Assembly (NCBI GenBank): GCA_903932705.1
Contig: CAIZHC010000012.1
Coordinates: forward strand, 1-8,427
Length of the DNA: 8,427 nucleotides
Source of the DNA: an uncultured Actinomycetes bacterium
Lineage (GTDB): Bacteria; Actinomycetota; Actinomycetes; Nanopelagicales; Nanopelagicaceae
Reading direction: 5' to 3'
Numbering within the stretch: position 1 is the stretch's first letter; each line of letters starts with the position of its first letter. The notes beneath the pieces are model-generated. The model worked only from the letters and a program-made list of their open reading frames with translations, did no database searches and was not told the DNA's origin. The position numbers were made by a program, and so were the translations under genes. Shown here piece by piece: positions 1 through 6,451 of the stretch.

Positions 1-865
1 GGATATGGCCGAGGAATTTCACGCTGGTGTCGTCGAAAACTTTATTGAGGAGTACGCACAAGGTCGCACACCCAACCCTTGTCTGCGTTGCAACGAGAAG
101 ATTAAGTTTGAAGCAGTTCTCGATCGTGCCAGCGCTCTTGGATATGACGCGGTAGCAACTGGTCATTACGCAATCATGAAGGATGATGAAAACGGTCGCA
201 CCTTAAATCGCGCCGTGGATCCACTAAAAGATCAGTCCTACGTTTTAGCTGTGCTCACCGCAAGGCAGTTAGCGGGAGCGATGTTTCCTCTGGGGGACAC
301 CAAGAAAGAAGATGTTCGCAAAGAGGCGAAGGCGCGCGGACTCTATGTCGCGAACAAGCCAGATAGCCATGACATCTGCTTTATTCCATCCGGTAACAAT
401 GCAGGTTGGTTGCGTGATCGTTTGGGAAGTGAAGCTGGTCCAATCGTTGATGAGGATGGCAAGCAGGTTGGCGAACACCAAGGCGCTTACACCTACACAA
501 TCGGACAACGCCGCGGACTTGGGTTGAGTGTTCCCGCTGAAGGCGGAGTGCCGCGCTATGTATTAAAGATCGAACCCAAGACAAATACTGTTGTAGTTGG
601 AACGAAAGATGCCTTGGCAATTTCAACTATCACGGGTGAAAAGCCAATCTGGTGCGGAGTTCCACCGGTAACGGAGATTGCGCACCGTGGTTTCGCGCAG
701 ATTCGTGCTCATGGCGCCGCGTTGCCTTGCACCTACACAACAACAGAAGATTCAATTACCGCCGTGCTTGATGAGCCACTCCTTGGGCTTGCTACCGGAC
801 AGGGACTTGTTATTTATGATGGCGAACGGGTTGTCGGCTCGGCAACCGTCAGCGCCACCTTGTAG
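1..865 (+). CDS. mnmA: tRNA-specific 2-thiouridylase MnmA, 5'-truncated by window edge
   Basis: MnmA is a cytoplasmic enzyme that activates the wobble uridine (U34) of tRNA Lys, Glu and Gln with ATP and inserts sulfur to make 2-thiouridine. The frame is open to the left edge, so the ATG at 5 is probably internal. About 75-80 N-terminal residues, including the ATP-binding PP-loop, would lie upstream, since the family is usually about 360 residues. Counting from the ATG at 5, I see NPCLRCN (24-30; Cys29 matches the first catalytic cysteine), ATGHYA (51-56), DQSYVL (76-81), DICFIP (123-128; Cys125 matches the second catalytic cysteine), YTIGQRRGLGLS (164-175), and a C-terminal beta-barrel ending with a TGQGLVIYDGE segment. 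The two-cysteine pattern means the sulfur-relay chemistry should be intact. The stop is 9 bases before ligA, which suggests one transcript. Identification is firm. Confidence 0.96.
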   Translation, partial: DMAEEFHAGVVENFIEEYAQGRTPNPCLRCNEKIKFEAVLDRASALGYDAVATGHYAIMKDDENGRTLNRAVDPLKDQSYVLAVLTARQLAGAMFPLGDTKKEDVRKEAKARGLYVANKPDSHDICFIPSGNNAGWLRDRLGSEAGPIVDEDGKQVGEHQGAYTYTIGQRRGLGLSVPAEGGVPRYVLKIEPKTNTVVVGTKDALAISTITGEKPIWCGVPPVTEIAHRGFAQIRAHGAALPCTYTTTEDSITAVLDEPLLGLATGQGLVIYDGERVVGSATVSATL

Positions 866-2911
<2,046 letters not shown>

Positions 2912-2915
2912 CGCC

Positions 2916-3053
2916 ATGCTGAAGCACCTTTTATCTCGTGAAGCACACGCAATTGTGCGTCCACTTCCAGCCTCTCCTGTCTTCTTTGGAATCACAGCTT
3001 TCGTGATCTTTTCACTCTTGCTCTTCTTGGTTCTCCGTCTAGATCGGGACTAA
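2916..3053 (+). CDS. Small single-helix membrane protein, 45 residues, between ligA and nadD
   Basis: An ATG begins 4 bases after the ligA stop and runs 45 codons to TAA. The first 22 or so residues are polar to mixed and include Arg8, Glu9 and Arg15, followed by the proline-containing PLPASP (16-21). A strongly hydrophobic segment follows at about 22-40 (Phe, Ile, Leu, Val rich). The protein ends in the charged tail RLDRD. This is a single transmembrane helix with a short basic-acidic C-terminus and no signal-peptide cleavage site that I can see. From memory, actinobacteria often carry a tiny membrane protein of this kind just upstream of nadD, with a proline-rich N-terminus and a charged tail. 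That supports it as a real gene, but I cannot name a function. It nearly abuts nadD (the TAA ends 4 bases before the inferred nadD start), so the two may be translationally coupled. There is no clear ribosome site. It could be dismissed as a chance frame, but its protein-like hydrophobicity and fit in the gap argue against that. Confidence 0.72.
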   Translation: MLKHLLSREAHAIVRPLPASPVFFGITAFVIFSLLLFLVLRLDRD

Positions 3054-3057
3054 CACA

Positions 3058-3636
3058 ATCGCAAATGTAGGAATTCTGGGTGGGACTTTCGATCCCATTC
3101 ATCGTGGACATCTGCACATCATCGAGTCATTAGCTGATCGCTTTGATTCCATCATGGTCGTACCTGCAGGCAACCCTTATATGCGTAGTGAGAAGCCAGA
3201 GGCTTCTGGATTTGATCGCATTGAAATGGCAACACTCGCCCTTGATGATCTATCCGATGCGTTGCAGGAAAAAGTTGTTCTGACTGATCTCGAAGTTCGT
3301 CGCGAAGGTCCAACCTACGCGATTGACACCATCGCACAGCTCAAGCCATTTTTCCCTAAGGATTCATTTACTTTGATTCTCGGAAGCGACGCTGCATCAA
3401 ACTTTGATAAGTGGCACAAGGCAGATGCGCTTAAAAAGATGGTTGAAGTTCTCGTGGTTCGTCGCCCGTCAGAGAAGAGTGCGAAGTCCGGCTTTCCGGA
3501 AGTCGAGATTGATGCGTTAGATATTTCAGCAACGAAAGTTCGAGAAATTATTGAATCAGGTGGAGATCCAAAAGAGTTTCTCACCGACTCAGTTTTAACC
3601 TATATCAAGGAGCGTGGCCTCTATGGCAGCAAGTGA
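3058..3636 (+). CDS. nadD: Nicotinate-nucleotide adenylyltransferase NadD, inferred ATC start
   Basis: NadD transfers AMP from ATP to nicotinate mononucleotide, giving deamido-NAD+, the penultimate step of NAD+ synthesis in the cytoplasm. The frame carries the nucleotidyltransferase signature GGTFDPIHRGHL (residues 8-19; His15 and His18 bind ATP phosphates), VPAGNP (35-40), GPTYAIDTI (84-92), GSDA (109-112) and the C-terminal ISATKVR (156-162). From ATC 3058 the protein is 192 residues, normal for the family. The in-frame stop upstream is TAG at 3040. Between it and the signature there is no ATG, GTG or TTG; the first ATG, at 3154, would remove the whole active-site motif. ATC 3058 gives a start four residues before the conserved GI(L/F)GG strand, the same spacing as in Bacillus subtilis NadD as I recall it. 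A sequencing error (ATG read as ATC, or one base lost after the ATG at 3065) is the alternative. The gene overlaps rsfS by 14 bases. The function is firm and the start is uncertain. Confidence 0.93.
   Translation: MANVGILGGTFDPIHRGHLHIIESLADRFDSIMVVPAGNPYMRSEKPEASGFDRIEMATLALDDLSDALQEKVVLTDLEVRREGPTYAIDTIAQLKPFFPKDSFTLILGSDAASNFDKWHKADALKKMVEVLVVRRPSEKSAKSGFPEVEIDALDISATKVREIIESGGDPKEFLTDSVLTYIKERGLYGSK
3607..3612 (+). promoter_or_regulatory. Shine-Dalgarno site for rsfS, inside the nadD 3' end
   Basis: AAGGAG lies 10 bases before ATG 3623 but only 1 base before the GTG at 3614. The spacing therefore selects ATG 3623 as the rsfS start. Because the site lies inside the last codons of nadD, ribosomes finishing nadD could feed rsfS. 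Confidence 0.7.
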
Positions 3637-3985
3637 GCAAGTTCGAGCGTTAACGCAAAAGGCTGCAGAAGCAATCAACGAAAAGCTCGGTCAAGATATC
3701 GTCGCAATGGATATGACAGATCAGATGCTTCTCTCAGAAGTCTTCCTTATTGCAACTGCCGCTAATGAGCGTCAAGTAGACGCTATTGCCGACGAAGTTT
3801 TCAAGAAGTTGGCAGAGTTCGGCGAGAAGCCGATTCGTAAAGAGGGCAAGGGCCAATGGGTTCTGCTTGATTACTCAGATCTTGTCGTCCACATCCAGTC
3901 CCAAGAGCTTCGTAGTTACTACATGCTGGATCGCTTGTGGAATGACTGCCCGCGTTTGCCTTTAGAACTCGTTGAATTAAGATAA
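3623..3985 (+). CDS. rsfS: Ribosome silencing factor RsfS (DUF143/Iojap family)
   Basis: RsfS binds ribosomal protein uL14 (L14) on the large subunit and blocks subunit joining, damping translation in starvation or stationary phase. From ATG 3623 the protein has 120 residues, typical for the family. It shows an N-terminal helix (about 1-25), the DIVAMDMTDQ strand region (25-34), FLIATAANERQVDAIAD (42-58), RKEGKGQWVLLDYSDLVVHI (72-91), and a C-terminal block with YYMLDRLWNDCPR (97-109). A GTG at 3614 would add three residues, but the AAGGAG site fits the ATG better. The usual family motif reads roughly VHVF before the acidic/basic pair; here it is VHIQ, a small variation. The pairing with nadD just upstream, with a 14-base overlap, is common in bacteria and supports the call. 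The stop precedes a stem-loop and tRNA-Ala. Confidence 0.95.
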   Translation: MAASEQVRALTQKAAEAINEKLGQDIVAMDMTDQMLLSEVFLIATAANERQVDAIADEVFKKLAEFGEKPIRKEGKGQWVLLDYSDLVVHIQSQELRSYYMLDRLWNDCPRLPLELVELR

Positions 3986-3992
3986 GACCTTC

Positions 3993-4010
3993 GGCGGGCT
4001 AATCCCCGCC
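3993..4010 (+). terminator. Possible terminator or processing stem-loop after rsfS
   Basis: GGCGGG (3993-3998) and CCCGCC (4005-4010) form a perfect 6-bp GC stem around a 6-base loop, 7 bases after the rsfS stop. It is followed by a purine-rich stretch and not a U-tract, so intrinsic termination of the classic type is not supported. U-less hairpins are frequent at actinobacterial gene ends. It could equally mark RNA cleavage upstream of the tRNA, whose 5' end is 14 bases further on. Confidence 0.4.
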
Positions 4011-4024
4011 AGAGCAAGAAAATT

Positions 4025-4100
4025 GGGGCTGTGGCGCAGCTGGTAGCGCACTTGCATGGCATGCAAGGGGTCAGGGGTTCAAATCCCCTCAGCTCCACCA
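4025..4100 (+). tRNA. tRNA-Ala (anticodon GGC)
   Basis: The gene is 76 bases long including an encoded CCA end. The acceptor stem GGGGCTG (4025-4031) pairs with CAGCTCC (4090-4096) over 7 bp. The third pair is G-U, the G3:U70 identity element of alanine tRNA. The anticodon arm is CTTGC-ATGGCAT-GCAAG, with GGC in the middle of the 7-base loop, so it reads GCC (and, with modification or wobble, GCU) codons. The T arm is GGGG-TTCAAAT-CCCC. The discriminator base is A (4097), as expected for Ala. Nothing in the folding is irregular. It sits between the rsfS stem-loop and the ABC transporter operon. Confidence 0.97.
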
Positions 4101-4144
4101 ATGTTGAAATCTTGATTTGCCTCAATTGCGAACTGCAAATTCCA

Positions 4145-4173
4145 ATGACAATCCTATGCCTCGGTGCTACTTT
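4145..4173 (+). promoter_or_regulatory. Weak candidate promoter for the ABC transporter operon
   Basis: ATGACA (4145-4150) is one base from the consensus -35 TTGACA. A 17-base spacer leads to TACTTT (4168-4173), which shares only three positions with TATAAT. The spacing is ideal but the -10 is poor. Some promoter is expected in the 125-base gap between the tRNA and the ATPase gene, because the tRNA and transporter are unlikely to need each other, but this exact placement is tentative. Confidence 0.25.
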
Positions 4174-4210
4174 TCACTAACTATTCCCCGGTAGCCCATT
4201 TGCCATGGCC

Positions 4211-4217
4211 GAGGGAG
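4211..4217 (+). promoter_or_regulatory. Shine-Dalgarno site that decides the ATPase start
   Basis: GAGGGAG sits 8 bases before ATG 4226. It lies downstream of the other in-frame ATG at 4205, which has no comparable site upstream of it. This favours 4226 as the start and makes the seven-residue extension from 4205 unlikely. Confidence 0.6.
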
Positions 4218-4225
4218 ATAACCAG

Positions 4226-4903
4226 ATGGATGGAATCAAACTTTCGCAGGTAACGCGGACTTACACATTGGGCAGTGAAGAGTTCAACGCTCTCAACAAG
4301 GTGGACCTTCAAATACCAAATGGTGATTTTGTGGCGATTACTGGACCTTCTGGTTCGGGTAAATCGACGCTCGCTAACATTATTGGAGGGCTCGATAAAC
4401 CAACATCTGGGAAAGTTTTGGTCAATGGTCAGGACCTCTCCAACTTAAAGGATGCAGAGCTGAGTTCTTTTCGAAATAAGACAATTGGATTTGTCTTTCA
4501 ATCTTTCAATCTAAAGGGTGACAGCACAGCACTCGAGAATGTGATGCTGCCACTAATTTTCGCAGGGATCTCTCCTAAGGAGCGCAGAGTTCGAGCGTTG
4601 GAATGTTTGGATCGTGTTGGCTTGGCAGATCGCGCGGGACATCTTCCGAATCAATTGTCCGGTGGACAACGTCAGAGAGTTGCCGTTGCTCGAGCAATAG
4701 CCAATAAACCAACTGTGATTTTGGCTGATGAACCAACGGGAAATCTCGATAGCTCAAGGGGCGAAGAAGTTATTGAGATGCTGACGCAACTCAATCGCGA
4801 TGGAATCACACTCCTGGTGATAACCCACGACAAAGATGTAGCCAAACATGCTCACCGCAGGATTGAAGTCCGCGATGGATTAGTTCACGAGAAGGGACTC
4901 TAA
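4226..4903 (+). CDS. ABC transporter ATP-binding protein, MacB/LolD family
   Basis: This is the cytoplasmic ATPase of a type VII (MacB/LolCDE/FtsE-like) ABC system, which hydrolyses ATP to drive the FtsX-like permeases encoded just downstream. From ATG 4226 it has 225 residues, the normal size for a stand-alone LolD/MacB nucleotide-binding domain. All motifs are intact: Walker A GPSGSGKST (40-48), Q-loop FQSFN (Gln92), signature LSGGQ (144-148), Walker B VILADE (164-169, catalytic Glu169), D-loop NLD (173-175) and the switch His201. The LADEPTGNLDS stretch is typical of this subfamily. An upstream in-frame ATG at 4205 would add seven residues; the ribosome site favours 4226. The permease gene starts two bases after its stop, so the pair is an operon. 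The substrate is not readable from the ATPase: macrolide, peptide, lipoprotein or cell-wall roles are all known in this superfamily. Confidence 0.93.
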   Translation: MDGIKLSQVTRTYTLGSEEFNALNKVDLQIPNGDFVAITGPSGSGKSTLANIIGGLDKPTSGKVLVNGQDLSNLKDAELSSFRNKTIGFVFQSFNLKGDSTALENVMLPLIFAGISPKERRVRALECLDRVGLADRAGHLPNQLSGGQRQRVAVARAIANKPTVILADEPTGNLDSSRGEEVIEMLTQLNRDGITLLVITHDKDVAKHAHRRIEVRDGLVHEKGL

Positions 4904-4905
4904 TC

Positions 4906-6432
4906 ATGCGCTTTCTTGATTATCTTTCGCTCTCGCTCCGTAGTTTGCGCCGTTCGCGAATGCGTTCACTATTAACGATATTTGCTATCGTCATCGGGGC
5001 AACTGGAATAACCGTAATGCTCACTTTTGTAACCACGGTCAAGAATCTGACGGTCGCTTCCTTCGTTAAGACGGGGCAGATTGAGCAGATTCAGATCGCC
5101 CAGGCGACAGATTTGCGTTATGACCCTACGGGAATGTCGGTGCAAAGCGGTGGCGGTTCACTTTCGGGCGATGGTTCGACATCATCTACCACTCAACTCA
5201 CATCGGCTCTTGAAACGAAGATCTCGAAGGTGCCTCATGTGGTTTCAGTTGCTGCGGTGTTAAGGAGTCGCTCACCGGCAATTTCAAATATTCGTTTTAA
5301 AGGAAAGGATTGGGTTGTTCAAAGTGTGCTGGGTTATGAACCAACTGGCGCACTCACGCCTGCAGTAATTGCCGGTAGAGATTTGAAGGCCGAAGACTCT
5401 GGGAATCAATTATTGATTTCGAAGAATTACGCTGATGTTTTGGGTTTCTCCGGTAAGTACGAAAGTGCAATCGGAGTGCACATCACTTTGCATACGATGG
5501 AGGGATACACCGGGGCCGGCGCAAATCTTCCGACTCGTCTTCCGCCTATGCATCAGTGCGCTCAAAATCAGCGGAAGTGTTTTGGAGGACCTACCTCTGG
5601 GTTACCTGCCATAGATATCCCGGCAACAATCGTGGGGGTTCTAGACAATTCAGAGAATGGCGATCAACCACTCATCATGATGCCGCTAGGTGCCTATATA
5701 GATATTTACAATCAATCCCAACCCGCAAATGTGCAATTTGCTCCTCAAAATAATCAACAGGGTTCGGGCAACAATGGCGGCAATAACGGCGGTAATAATG
5801 GGAACCAACAGCCATCAGGTCCTGGAGTTGTTGTGGGCGGATGGAGCCGCCCAAGTGTCACCACATTTATAGCAAATCAAGGTGGCTTCGATAGTTTTAT
5901 GGCAAAGGCAGATGATGTAACTCATGTCGCTGAAGTTGCATCGGCGATAGCGCGTTTTGGTGTGGGTACATCAACTGGACTCAAAGCACTCAACGACCAG
6001 AAAGCTCAGGCAAATATCATTGGGTTGGTCTTGGGTGGACTGGGATTAATTGCCTTATTAATTGCATCGCTGGGAGTCATGAACACCATGATTATGTCGG
6101 TTCTCCAAAGAACGCGAGAAATCGGAGTTATGAGGGCGCTTGGTGCGCGTCGTAAAACTATTCGGCGAATCTTCACAATCGAAGCGACTGCAATTGGATT
6201 CTTTGGTGGACTTATCGGAGTAATTTTTGGCTCAATCTTTGTTCTTGTAGCCAAGCCAATAATCACAAATATGGCTAAATCTGGATCTTTGACTGGCGCA
6301 ACTTTCACTGTCCCACCATGGTTGATGTTGGCTGTTATCGCAGGAACTTCGGGAATCGGCTTTCTCTCTGGCTTCTTTCCAGCTAGGCGGGCATCGAATC
6401 TTGATCCGGTCGAGGCTCTGCGTTATGAGTGA
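4906..6432 (+). CDS. MacB-type ABC permease (MacB periplasmic core plus FtsX domain)
   Basis: This 508-residue inner-membrane permease has the four-helix MacB layout. TM1 is at about 21-44 after a basic N-terminus (RRSRMRS). A large extracytoplasmic MacB core domain follows (about 45-365), then an FtsX domain with TM2 about 370-392, TM3 about 423-449 and TM4 about 470-492. Between TM2 and TM3 lies the typical cytoplasmic coupling loop RTREIGVMRALGARRKTIRR (402-421), and the C-terminus PARRASNLDPVEALRYE (492-508) is the family hallmark. Two low-complexity stretches interrupt the outer domain: a Gly/Ser/Thr run (about 79-98) and an Asn/Gly/Gln linker (281-307). Cys218 and Cys225 could form a disulfide outside the membrane. 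A GAAGGG site (4891-4896) lies 9 bases before the ATG, inside the ATPase gene's end. It should partner the upstream ATPase. The family call is firm and the substrate unknown. Confidence 0.92.
   Translation: MRFLDYLSLSLRSLRRSRMRSLLTIFAIVIGATGITVMLTFVTTVKNLTVASFVKTGQIEQIQIAQATDLRYDPTGMSVQSGGGSLSGDGSTSSTTQLTSALETKISKVPHVVSVAAVLRSRSPAISNIRFKGKDWVVQSVLGYEPTGALTPAVIAGRDLKAEDSGNQLLISKNYADVLGFSGKYESAIGVHITLHTMEGYTGAGANLPTRLPPMHQCAQNQRKCFGGPTSGLPAIDIPATIVGVLDNSENGDQPLIMMPLGAYIDIYNQSQPANVQFAPQNNQQGSGNNGGNNGGNNGNQQPSGPGVVVGGWSRPSVTTFIANQGGFDSFMAKADDVTHVAEVASAIARFGVGTSTGLKALNDQKAQANIIGLVLGGLGLIALLIASLGVMNTMIMSVLQRTREIGVMRALGARRKTIRRIFTIEATAIGFFGGLIGVIFGSIFVLVAKPIITNMAKSGSLTGATFTVPPWLMLAVIAGTSGIGFLSGFFPARRASNLDPVEALRYE
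5770..5805 (+). repeat. Imperfect 12-base tandem repeat coding Asn-Asn-Gly-Gly
   Basis: Three consecutive 12-base units read AACAATGGCGGC, AATAACGGCGGT and AATAATGGGAAC. The first two code Asn-Asn-Gly-Gly and the third diverges at its last codon. Synonymous codons differ between units, so the repeat is kept at protein level. It forms the core of a flexible linker in the extracytoplasmic domain of the permease. Confidence 0.75.
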
Positions 6433-6451
6433 GTTCCGCTAAATTAGCCAA

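Noticed and set aside
3154..3636. Short nadD model starting at ATG 3154
   Set aside because: It would lack the GGTFDPIHRGHL ATP-binding motif, which is encoded in frame just upstream, so this ATG is internal.
3919..4125. 68-codon - strand frame across the tRNA-Ala
   Set aside because: It crosses a structurally perfect tRNA and the rsfS end; such frames over tRNAs are common annotation artefacts.
4115..4140. Inverted repeat ATTTGC / GCAAAT downstream of the tRNA
   Set aside because: The stem is only 6 bp around a 14-base loop with no U-tract; too weak to call a terminator or operator.
6006..6308. 100-codon open frame on the - strand opposite the MacB-type permease
   Set aside because: It mirrors the hydrophobic FtsX helices of the + strand gene; its proline/isoleucine-rich product has no family features.
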